64,000 bases of DNA. It comes from Agrobacterium tumefaciens. GTDB taxonomy: Bacteria; Pseudomonadota; Alphaproteobacteria; Rhizobiales; Rhizobiaceae. Position 1 is the first letter of the stretch, and every line of letters begins with the position of its first letter. Both the position numbers and the translations under genes were made by a program. The stretch is taken from positions 109,862 through 173,861 of the forward strand of contig NZ_SUPW01000010.1 in NCBI RefSeq assembly GCF_013337285.1. Direction: 5' to 3'. A model generated the notes under the pieces. That model did no database searches. It was not told the origin of the DNA and saw only the letters and a list, made by a program, of their open reading frames with translations. Below are positions 42,315-52,006 of this stretch, one piece after another.

Positions 42315-44099
42315 ATGACTGAATTCACCACACGCCCTGAAATCCTTGGCACCTTCGGCGTCGTCACCTCAACGCACTGGATCGCCTCGGCCGTCGGCAT
42401 GGCCATTCTCGAAAAGGGTGGCAATGCTTTCGACGCCGCCGTCGCCACCGGTTTCGTGCTGCAGATCGTCGAGCCGCATCTGTGCGGCCCCGGCGGCGAT
42501 ATGCCGGCCGTGTTTTATTCAAAGCAGAAGGACAAGGTCGAAGTCATCTGCGCCCAGGGTCCGGCCCCGAGCGGCGCAACCATCGAGCACTATACCTCGG
42601 AGGGGCTGAAGCTGATCCCCGGCGACGGGCTGCTTGCCACCGTCATTCCCGGCGCTTTCGATGGCTGGATGCTGATGTTGCGCGACTATGGCACGATGAG
42701 CGTGCGCGACGTGCTGGAACCGGCCATCTATTATGCCGAACAGGGGCATCCGACGCTGCCGCGTGTTTCCGCCACCATCAAGGGACTGGCGAATTTCTTC
42801 GAGAAGGAATGGCCGACTTCCCACGAGACGTGGCTGCCGGGAGGTGCTGCCCCTGAGCCTCATGCCAATTTCAGGAACCCGGTTCTGGCCGCAACCTATC
42901 AGCGGATCATCACCGAAGCCGAAGCGCGTTCCGGCCGCGAAAACCAGATCGAGGCCGCGCGGGATGCGTATTATCGGGGTTTCGTTGCGGAAGCTATTGA
43001 CGGTTACGTGAAGACGGCGGAGGTCATGGATGCCAGCGGCTCAAAGCACAAAGGCGTGCTGACGGCGCAGGACATGGCCGGGTGGAGCGCGACCGTCGAA
43101 GCGCCGCAGACGTTCGATTATCATGACTGGACGATTGCCAAGACGCCTGCCTGGGGGCAGGGTCCGGTTCTGCTGCAATCGCTCGCTTTGCTGAAGGGCT
43201 TCGATATTGCGGCCATGGACCCGTCCGGGCCTGATTTCATCCACACCACCGTCGAAGCCATGAAGCTCGCCTTTGCCGACCGCGAGGTCTATTATGGCGA
43301 TCCGGAATTCGGGCAGATCCCGACCGAGTATCTCCTCTCTGAAGGCTACAACGCCGGGCGTCGCAAACTGATCGGCAGCGAGGCATCGCTCGGCCTGCGC
43401 CCCGGCACCGTGCCGGGTTACGAAAAGCAGGTGGATGCCACCATGGCGATGCTGGCCGAGATGAGCGGCAAGGGCACCGTCTACGAGCCGACCATGTCGC
43501 ACCTGACCGAAAAGCGCGGTGACACGGTGCATATCGATGTCATCGACCGCTGGGGCAATATGGTTTCCACCACGCCCTCGGGCGGCTGGCTGCAATCTTC
43601 GCCCATCGTGCCCGGTCTGGGTTTCGCGCTCAATTCTCGCGCCCAGATGTTCTGGCTGAAGGAAGGCTTGCCGACCTCGCTTGCGCCGGGCAAACGCCCA
43701 CGCACGACGCTGACGCCGTCGCTCGCGCTGCATCAGGGCCGCCCCTCGATGGTGTTCGGCACGCCGGGCGGCGATCAACAGGATCAATGGCAGCTGCCGT
43801 TCTTCCTGCGTTATGCGCATCACGGTAAGAACCTGCAGGCGTCCATCGATATGCCGCTGTTCCACACCTCGCATTTTCCGGGTTCGTTTTACCCGCGCAC
43901 CAGCTCGCCGGGTGAAATCATGGTGGAAAGCACGGTGGGTAAGGCCACACTCGATGAGCTTCGCCGTCGCGGCCACCGGGTCACGGTTGCCGATGCCTGG
44001 TCGGTCGGGCGGCTCACCGCAGCAAGGCGGGATGCGGATGGCCTGTTGCGGGCGGCCGCTACCCCCCGGCTGATGCAGGCCTATGCGGTAGGGCGCTGA
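42315..44099 (+). CDS. Gamma-glutamyltransferase family protein, without signal peptide
   Basis: This 594-residue Ntn-hydrolase of the gamma-glutamyltranspeptidase family is normally made as a precursor that cleaves itself before a threonine. The probable nucleophile is Thr404 in KRGDTVHIDVIDRWGNMVS, giving a large N-terminal and small C-terminal chain. The substrate-site stretch GNAFDAAVATGFVLQIVEPH and CGPGGDMPAVFY fit the family. No signal peptide is visible, so it should act in the cytoplasm on the imported compound, unlike periplasmic E. coli GGT. It lies between permease and ATPase genes, 4 bases before the latter. Non-glutathione substrates (other gamma-glutamyl amides, cephalosporin-type) are possible. 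Confidence 0.88.
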   Translation: MTEFTTRPEILGTFGVVTSTHWIASAVGMAILEKGGNAFDAAVATGFVLQIVEPHLCGPGGDMPAVFYSKQKDKVEVICAQGPAPSGATIEHYTSEGLKLIPGDGLLATVIPGAFDGWMLMLRDYGTMSVRDVLEPAIYYAEQGHPTLPRVSATIKGLANFFEKEWPTSHETWLPGGAAPEPHANFRNPVLAATYQRIITEAEARSGRENQIEAARDAYYRGFVAEAIDGYVKTAEVMDASGSKHKGVLTAQDMAGWSATVEAPQTFDYHDWTIAKTPAWGQGPVLLQSLALLKGFDIAAMDPSGPDFIHTTVEAMKLAFADREVYYGDPEFGQIPTEYLLSEGYNAGRRKLIGSEASLGLRPGTVPGYEKQVDATMAMLAEMSGKGTVYEPTMSHLTEKRGDTVHIDVIDRWGNMVSTTPSGGWLQSSPIVPGLGFALNSRAQMFWLKEGLPTSLAPGKRPRTTLTPSLALHQGRPSMVFGTPGGDQQDQWQLPFFLRYAHHGKNLQASIDMPLFHTSHFPGSFYPRTSSPGEIMVESTVGKATLDELRRRGHRVTVADAWSVGRLTAARRDADGLLRAAATPRLMQAYAVGR

Positions 44100-44103
44100 C
44101 ATC

Positions 44104-45915
<1,812 letters not shown>

Positions 45916-46003
45916 TGCGGCAAAGACAGGCCCTTGAAGTGAATGCCGGTCGTCTGAAATAATGGCGCGGCTTGCACCACGGTGCCGGCATTCTTTCGAG
46001 GTG

Positions 46004-46651
46004 ATGATGCGACGTCTGGTTTTATGTGGAGTGCTGATGATGACCCTTGGCGCAAATGCGCAGGCTGCCGTGCTGGAAGCGGTCGTGGCGAAGGATCACG
46101 TGCAGCTCGAACAGCTGCTGAAAAACAGTGGCCCGACCGAAGAGCGAAACGCGCAGGGTCAGACACCGCTGTTGGTGGCGGTATGGCAAAACGACGTGGA
46201 AGCGGCGCGTTTGCTTCTCGATGCCGGTGCCGATGTCAACGCTCGTGACAGTATCGAGGACAGCCCCTTTCTGGTGGCCGGTGCGCAGGGCAGGACGGAA
46301 ATCCTGCGGATGATCCTCAAAAACGGTGCTGATCTTAAAAGCACCAACCGCTTTGGCGGCACGGCGCTCATCCCCGCTGCCGAAAAGGGGCATCCGGACG
46401 CCGTTGATGTTCTGCTTGCAGCGGGTGTGGATGTCGATCACGTCAACCGGCTCGGATGGACGGCCCTGCTTGAAGTGGCGATCCTGAGAGACGGCGGCGC
46501 GATATCGCAGCGGATCGTCCGGTCGCTTCTTGCGGGCGGTGCCAATGTCGCGTTGAAGGATTTCGACGGAAGGAGCGCGCTTGCCCATGCCCGTGAAAGA
46601 GGACTTAAGGAGATTGTTGCACTGCTGGAGGCCGCCGGCGGGAAGGACTGA
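46004..46651 (+). CDS. Exported ankyrin-repeat protein
   Basis: This 215-residue protein has a signal peptide (MRRLVLCGVLMMTLGANAQA) and about five ankyrin repeats, for example QGQTPLLVAVWQNDVEAARL and GGTALIPAAEKGHPDAVDVL. It is therefore probably a periplasmic protein-binding module; similar small periplasmic ankyrin proteins exist in many proteobacteria. GAGGTG precedes two successive ATG codons (46004, 46007); either may be used. It has no clear link to the gamma-glutamyl operon 88 bases upstream or to the convergent kinase gene. Confidence 0.82.
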   Translation: MMRRLVLCGVLMMTLGANAQAAVLEAVVAKDHVQLEQLLKNSGPTEERNAQGQTPLLVAVWQNDVEAARLLLDAGADVNARDSIEDSPFLVAGAQGRTEILRMILKNGADLKSTNRFGGTALIPAAEKGHPDAVDVLLAAGVDVDHVNRLGWTALLEVAILRDGGAISQRIVRSLLAGGANVALKDFDGRSALAHARERGLKEIVALLEAAGGKD

Positions 46652-46680
46652 CCGGCTGTTTGCCGAGCGTGGAAGCGGCT

Positions 46681-48798
46681 TTAAGCCGACCTGCTCGCCA
46701 GCCCGGCGCCGGCCGGAAATGTCAGCTGCACCTTCGCCCCTTCACCGGGTTTCGAACTGATATGCGCTTCGCCGCCGCTCTGGCGCACGAAGCCATAGAC
46801 CATGGCAAGGCCAAGGCCCGCGCCGCCATGGTCGCCACGGGTGGTGAAATAGGGCTCGAAGGCCTTGTCCACCGCCTCCGGCGTCATGCCGATGCCCTCA
46901 TCGGTGACTGATATCACCAGCGCCTCCTTTTCGAATGTGGCCTCAATCGAGATCAGGCCGCCATCGGGCATGGCGGCCGCGGCATTCAGGCAGAGATTGA
47001 GGATGGATTGCTCGAAGAGCGCCGGGTCGAGCGGTATGGCGGGAAGATTGTCGTCGAGATCGAGTTCGATCCGGCATTTCGGGCCGACCGCGATCTCCAG
47101 AATATCGGCCATGCCGCGCAGCAGATTGGCGACATTGATGCAGCTTGGATGGATCGGCTGCTGGCTGCCGATGGTCAACATGCTGCTGGCGAGAGACCGG
47201 CCACGATCCGCCGCCTTGCGGATGCGGGCGATGTGGCGATTCTGCCGGTCGTTGAAACCGGCCTCGCGTTCAAGAAGACCGAGACTGCCGGTGATGATGC
47301 CGATCATGTTGCCCACCTCGTGGCTGACCTGGTGGGTCATGCGCATGATGCCGTCCAGCCGCTGGGCTTTCACGGCTTCCGCTTCCTGCCGGTCGAGCGC
47401 GGTGACATCGCGGGCAAGCAGCACGATGCCGCCATCCGGCTGGCGCGACATCGATACTTCGATCACCCGCTCGTCTGCGGTGCGGTGGCGCACGACGGCC
47501 CGCTCCATCAGCTCGCCCTTTTCGCTCTCGAAGGGTAGCAGCAACGGATCGATTTCCGGGACCGGCTCAACAAACCGGCGGATTGGCAGTTTTCGCGACG
47601 AGCCGGAGCGTCCGACCAGTTCGATGATGCGGCGGTTCATGGTGATCGGCCGGCCGGTCGGATCAAACAATGCTATGCCCTCATTCATGGTGCGGAAGGT
47701 CGAGCGGATGGTGCGGGCCGCCGCTTCCGCCGTGCGTCTGAGGCGGGAGACGCGGTCGACGCTGTCATGGAAGGCCCGGAAGGCGTCGAGTAGGCGGATC
47801 AGCTCCGTCTCCGGCCCGGTATAGGATGGCGGGCCGACATCCTTCTCGCCTTTGGCGAGCGCATTCATGCCATTCGAAAGCGTCGCGATCCCGCGCGATA
47901 CCCGCATCACCGAGCGGATGGAGAAGATCGCCACCACCAGAACCAAAAGCGAGGCGACGGCGACGATGACCAGCAGCCGGCTCAGGGCATCGGAGGTCGA
48001 GATCAAATCCTCATTCAGGCTGCGGGCAACCGCATCGCCCTGCGTTTCCGTGACATGCGACAGATCGCGCGACACGGTATGAAGCCGCGACACCGAAGCG
48101 CGGATGGCGAACATCTCCAGAAGGTAGCGGCTCTGGGCCGCAAAGACCCGCTCATAGGGTTGCATCTCGGCCGTGGGAAGCCGTTCGCCCGGATAGCCTT
48201 GCTGCCGCGCCGTGGTTTCAGCCACATAGCGACGGCGCAATTCGCCTAGCTGGAAGAGGCTGTCGGAAGCGGAGGCGGCCTGCACGATGCCGTTCATGCG
48301 GCGGCGCAGTTCCGGATCGGCGATGCCGCGACCGGTGGCGATTTCGCCCAGTGCCGCCGCCGCTTCCGCCTTGTGGCCCTGCGCCGCATCGGCATCCTTG
48401 GCAAGATCGAGCGTCTGCGCCCTGATTAGCTGGAGGAGTTCGACGATGCGCTCACTTGCAAATCCGCGTGCGGCCCTTTCGCCGCTTTCCGGCCCCGTCA
48501 TCTGCAACAGCAGATCGACCTGCTGAACCACGGAGCGGCTTTCGCTGGAAACACGGTAGGGCGAGGCGGCGTTCATCAGGAAAGGCGCGCTCGAAACGAG
48601 GTCGGAAACCTGTCGTGAAATCAGCGATGCCTTGGCAAGGCTGGAAAAGGCCTGCAAGCCATAGGCCGCCATCTCATCGCGGGCGCGTTGCAGGCCATAA
48701 ATGGCGATGGCGGAGAGGCTGAAGACGAGCACGCAGATGAAGACGATCGCAAAGGGCAGGCGAAAGGCGATCGAGGAAAGAAAGGAGCGGCTGATCAC
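46681..48798 (-). CDS. Membrane sensor histidine kinase
   Basis: This 705-residue kinase has transmembrane helices near 12-36 and 274-294 enclosing a helical periplasmic sensor of about 235 residues, then a HAMP-like linker (295-345), a PAS domain (about 362-465) and a histidine kinase core. The phosphoacceptor is His493 in HQVSHEVGNMIG; the N box is near NLCLNAAAAM (600-610), G1 is DEGIGM (633-638) and G2 is GAGLGLAMVYG. All catalytic elements are intact. Its start overlaps the stop of the response regulator gene by 4 bases. Being divergent from the ABC operon at 49752, it probably senses that transporter's substrate, perhaps through one of the binding proteins. Confidence 0.9.
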   Translation of the reverse strand: MISRSFLSSIAFRLPFAIVFICVLVFSLSAIAIYGLQRARDEMAAYGLQAFSSLAKASLISRQVSDLVSSAPFLMNAASPYRVSSESRSVVQQVDLLLQMTGPESGERAARGFASERIVELLQLIRAQTLDLAKDADAAQGHKAEAAAALGEIATGRGIADPELRRRMNGIVQAASASDSLFQLGELRRRYVAETTARQQGYPGERLPTAEMQPYERVFAAQSRYLLEMFAIRASVSRLHTVSRDLSHVTETQGDAVARSLNEDLISTSDALSRLLVIVAVASLLVLVVAIFSIRSVMRVSRGIATLSNGMNALAKGEKDVGPPSYTGPETELIRLLDAFRAFHDSVDRVSRLRRTAEAAARTIRSTFRTMNEGIALFDPTGRPITMNRRIIELVGRSGSSRKLPIRRFVEPVPEIDPLLLPFESEKGELMERAVVRHRTADERVIEVSMSRQPDGGIVLLARDVTALDRQEAEAVKAQRLDGIMRMTHQVSHEVGNMIGIITGSLGLLEREAGFNDRQNRHIARIRKAADRGRSLASSMLTIGSQQPIHPSCINVANLLRGMADILEIAVGPKCRIELDLDDNLPAIPLDPALFEQSILNLCLNAAAAMPDGGLISIEATFEKEALVISVTDEGIGMTPEAVDKAFEPYFTTRGDHGGAGLGLAMVYGFVRQSGGEAHISSKPGEGAKVQLTFPAGAGLASRSA

Positions 48799-49541
48799 GG
48801 GGAAAGCTCGCCCTCATCGGTATGCAGCACATAACCCTTGCCGCGCCGCGTCTTGATATGGCGCGGCAGATCGGGATTGATCTCGATCTTGCGCCTGAGC
48901 CGCAGCACCAGCACATCGACGTTGCGATCGATATAGCGGTCGCTTTCTGAGCCCAGCCTGTCGAGGATCTGCGAGCGGCTGACGGGCTGGTTGGGGGTTT
49001 CGGCGAGAATTTCCAGCAGTGCGAATTCGGCGCTGGTCAGTGTGCGGCTGCGGTCCGCAAGGCAGACGGCCCGGCGTGCATTGAGATCGATGGCCCAGTC
49101 GCCGAGCCGAAGGGCCGCGCGGCCGTGGTCACGCTCGCTGTCCTTTTCCTGTTTCAGCGAAGGGATCGTCCGGCGCAAAACGGCCTTGATCCGCGCCGTG
49201 AGTTCGATGGGTTCGAAGGGTTTCACCACATAATCGTCGGCGGCGGTTTCAAGGCCAAGAACCCGGTCGGCGGCGCTGCCGGCAGCGGTGACCATGACGA
49301 TACCGATATCGCTATCGACCCTGCTGCGCAGCCGCTGGGCAAAGGTGCGGCCAGACGCACCGGGCAGATTGTGATCGACCAGCACAAGCTGCATCCTGTC
49401 CCGCGCCAATATCTCGTCGGCCTCCTCGGCGGAGCGGGCGCAGGTGGGCAGCCAGCCTTCGGCCTCGATGAGGTCCGAGATAAGCTCTGCCATATCCGGA
49501 TCGTCCTCAACGATCAGAATGCGAACCTTCTGATTAAGCAC
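48795..49541 (-). CDS. OmpR/PhoB-family response regulator
   Basis: This 248-residue regulator's receiver domain has the acidic pair in VEDDPDM, phosphoacceptor Asp56 (LVDHNLPG), Thr85 and Lys107 (VVKPFE). A C-terminal winged-helix effector follows (LTSAEFALLEILAETPNQPV, RNVDVLVLRLRRKIE, RRGKGYVL). It is the first gene of the pair with the kinase. It probably binds the three 9-bp repeats at 49612-49638 in the divergent promoter region and activates or represses the ABC operon and itself. Confidence 0.92.
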   Translation of the reverse strand: MLNQKVRILIVEDDPDMAELISDLIEAEGWLPTCARSAEEADEILARDRMQLVLVDHNLPGASGRTFAQRLRSRVDSDIGIVMVTAAGSAADRVLGLETAADDYVVKPFEPIELTARIKAVLRRTIPSLKQEKDSERDHGRAALRLGDWAIDLNARRAVCLADRSRTLTSAEFALLEILAETPNQPVSRSQILDRLGSESDRYIDRNVDVLVLRLRRKIEINPDLPRHIKTRRGKGYVLHTDEGELSP

Positions 49542-49611
49542 TGTGTATTCCTCCCGCCATCATCATAGGCATGGCGGCGGCGATGTTCAAAGGCTCGCTG
49601 GTTATCTCTCC

Positions 49612-49638
49612 TGTGATATTTGTAATATCTGTAATCTT
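49612..49638. promoter_or_regulatory. Three 9-bp direct repeats, probable response-regulator binding region
   Basis: TGTGATATT, TGTAATATC and TGTAATCTT follow one another without gaps at 49612, 49621 and 49630. OmpR-class regulators bind tandem direct repeats, usually of 10-11 bp, so the 9-bp period is slightly unusual. The array lies about 70 bases from the regulator start and 114 bases from the binding-protein start. Confidence 0.6.
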
Positions 49639-49751
49639 GTTCGGCGGTGCGGTGAAAGATTGGTAACCATTCTTCGATTGCGGTGCAGACAGGATGTGAC
49701 ATGTTGTTGGTGGAGACTGGAACGGGGAGGTTCCAGACAGGGAGGATTTAA

Positions 49752-50780
49752 GTGAAAGCATTGACCGCACTTGCGGCGAGCATGGCCCTGTGGCTGTGCG
49801 GCGCAGGGCATGGCATGGCCGCGCCGAAGTTGAACGTCCTGTGCGGCGTCGACGAGGCGTGGTGTGTGACCATGCAGCGGGCTTTCGAGGCGAAGGCGGG
49901 TCTTGAGATTTCGATGGTGCGCAAAAGCACCGGCGAAATTCTCGATCAGATCCGCGCCGAACGCTCCCATCCGACCGTCGACGTCTGGTGGGGCGGCACG
50001 GGTGACACGCATTTGCAGGCCGGTTCGGAAGGACTGCTGGACGAATACCAGCCCCACGATCAGCAGGATCTTTTGCCATGGGCGCAGAATTTCTATGCCA
50101 TGTCCGGATCGCGATCGGCTGGAATCTATGCCGGGGCGCTGGGTTTTGCCTATAATTCGGAACTGCTTGCCAAAAACAAGCTGCCGGCTCCCACTTGCTG
50201 GAAGGATCTGGCCAAGGAGATTTATCGCGGCCACATCCTGACCGGCAATCCGAACTATTCCGGCACGGCCTTCACCACGCTCGCCACCCTTGTCCAGCTG
50301 TTTGGTGAGGACGAGGCCTTCGGTTTCATGACGAAGCTGAACCTCAATGTTGTGGGTTACACGAAGGTCGGTTCAGCGCCCGTCAAGGCCGCAGCGCGGG
50401 GGGAGGTTCTGATCGGGATTTCCTTCATGCATGATGCCGTGACCCAGAAGATCGAGGGTTTCCCGCTTGTCATCGTCGCCCCTTGCGAGGGCACCGGTTA
50501 CGAGATCGGGGCGGTCAGCATCGTCAAGGGCAACCGCAACACGGCGCTTGCGCAAAGTTTCGTGGAGTTTGCGCTCAGCCCGGAAGGACAGGAAACCGGA
50601 GCCATAGCCGGCCAGAACCAGGTGCCGTCCAATGCAAGGGCGACATTGCCGCTGACCGCGCCTGATATATCGATGATCAAGATGGTGGATTACGACTTTG
50701 CCACCTTTGGCCAGCCTGAAGAGCGAAGTCGATTATTGAGCCGCTTCGACAGCGAAATCCACCCGAGCCAGACCCAGTAA
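49752..50780 (+). CDS. ABC transporter solute-binding protein, iron/AfuA-PgtC type, copy 1
   Basis: This 342-residue periplasmic binding protein has a signal peptide MKALTALAASMALWLCGAGH and mature part from about APKLNVLCGVDEAWC. The fold class is that of ferric-iron, hexose-phosphate (AfuA) and phosphoglycerate (PgtC) binding proteins. Cysteines in LCGVDEAWCVTM, PTCWKDLA and IVAPCEGTGYEIG are shared with the paralogue downstream and could form disulphides. The start is GTG with GGAGG seven bases upstream. It is first in the operon, divergent from the two-component pair. It could be the sensory partner of the kinase or a second uptake protein. Confidence 0.87.
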   Translation: MKALTALAASMALWLCGAGHGMAAPKLNVLCGVDEAWCVTMQRAFEAKAGLEISMVRKSTGEILDQIRAERSHPTVDVWWGGTGDTHLQAGSEGLLDEYQPHDQQDLLPWAQNFYAMSGSRSAGIYAGALGFAYNSELLAKNKLPAPTCWKDLAKEIYRGHILTGNPNYSGTAFTTLATLVQLFGEDEAFGFMTKLNLNVVGYTKVGSAPVKAAARGEVLIGISFMHDAVTQKIEGFPLVIVAPCEGTGYEIGAVSIVKGNRNTALAQSFVEFALSPEGQETGAIAGQNQVPSNARATLPLTAPDISMIKMVDYDFATFGQPEERSRLLSRFDSEIHPSQTQ

Positions 50781-50895
50781 GGGCCAGACAACCGACATCC
50801 CGAAAGACAACGTGCGCGCCGCAAGGCGCCGCGACCGGCAGCGCCATGTCCGCGCGTTGCCCAAGAATTCAGACGCAAGCTACAGGAGGATAACC

Positions 50896-51921
50896 ATGCG
50901 ACTGACGATACTTTCCACCCTGCTTTTTGCAGGCACGGCGCTCAGCACCACATCGGTGCAGGCGGCAGGCGAACTCAACCTGATCTGCTCGGCCGATGTC
51001 GTCATCTGCGAACAGATGAAGGGCGATTTTGAAAAAACACACGACATTAAGGTCAATATGGTGCGCCTGTCTTCGGGTGAAACCTATGCCAAGGTGCGTG
51101 CGGAAGCCCGCAACCCGAAGACCGATATCTGGTGGGCGGGCACCGGCGATCCGCATATGCAGGCGGCATCCGAAAATCTCACGCTCGAATATAAGTCGCC
51201 AATGCTGGACCAGTTGCAGGACTGGGCCGTGAAACAGGCGGAAAGCACCGGCTACCGCACCGTCGGTGTTTATGCCGGTGCGCTGGGCTGGGGCTACAAC
51301 ACCGAAATCTTCAAGTCCAAGGGCTACAAGGAGCCGAAGTGCTGGGCCGATCTGCTGGCACCTGAACTGAAGGGTGAAATCCAGATCGCCAATCCGAATT
51401 CTTCGGGCACCGCCTACACGGCGCTTGCCTCGCTGGTGCAGATCATGGGCGAAGATCAGGCGATCGATTACCTGAAGAAGCTCAACGCCAATATCTCGCA
51501 ATATACCAAGTCCGGCTCGGCTCCGGTCAAGGCGGCGGCGCGCGGTGAAACGGCGCTCGGCATCGTCTTCATGCATGATGCCGTGGCGCAGACGGCGGAA
51601 GGTTTTCCGGTCAAATCGATCGCGCCGTGTGAAGGCACCGGCTACGAAATCGGCTCCATGTCGATCATCAAGGGCGCGCGCAACCTCGACAATGCCAAGA
51701 CCTGGTACGACTGGGCGCTGAAGCCGGACGTCCAGTCGCGCATGAAGGACGCCAAGTCCTTCCAGCTGCCGTCCAACAAGACGGCGGAAGTGCCCAAAGA
51801 AGCACCGAAGTTCGAGGACATCAAGCTCATCGACTACGACTTCAAGACCTATGGCGATCCGGCCAAGCGCAAGGCGCTGCTGGAACGCTGGGACCGCGAA
51901 GTTGGTGCTGTCGCCAACTGA
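50896..51921 (+). CDS. ABC transporter solute-binding protein, iron/AfuA-PgtC type, copy 2
   Basis: This 341-residue protein is clearly paralogous to the preceding gene; they share GTGDTH/GTGDPH, GVYAGALGW-like, SGTAYTALASLVQ-like and GSAPVKAAARGE stretches. Signal peptide MRLTILSTLLFAGTALSTTS ends near VQAA. Conserved cysteines recur (LICSADVVICEQM, PKCWADLL, IAPCEGTGYEIG). ATG 50896 follows CAGGAGG. It lies next to the permease gene and is probably the main binding protein of the importer. Ligand candidates from family knowledge are phosphorylated sugars or acids or ferric iron; sequence does not decide. Confidence 0.89.
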   Translation: MRLTILSTLLFAGTALSTTSVQAAGELNLICSADVVICEQMKGDFEKTHDIKVNMVRLSSGETYAKVRAEARNPKTDIWWAGTGDPHMQAASENLTLEYKSPMLDQLQDWAVKQAESTGYRTVGVYAGALGWGYNTEIFKSKGYKEPKCWADLLAPELKGEIQIANPNSSGTAYTALASLVQIMGEDQAIDYLKKLNANISQYTKSGSAPVKAAARGETALGIVFMHDAVAQTAEGFPVKSIAPCEGTGYEIGSMSIIKGARNLDNAKTWYDWALKPDVQSRMKDAKSFQLPSNKTAEVPKEAPKFEDIKLIDYDFKTYGDPAKRKALLERWDREVGAVAN

Positions 51922-51943
51922 TCTGAACTCCGGCGATCGGCAT

Positions 51944-51962
51944 CCCGGCTTATGAAGCCGGG
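51944..51962 (+). terminator. Hairpin between binding-protein and permease genes
   Basis: CCCGGCTT (51944-51951) and AAGCCGGG (51955-51962) form a perfect 8-bp stem with a 3-base loop, 22 bases after the binding-protein stop. There is no T run. It probably protects the 3' end of the binding-protein message. Confidence 0.58.
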
Positions 51963-52006
51963 GTGTCCGCCACTCTTTCATCGGCATGAAATAAGCGAGG
52001 TCGGCC

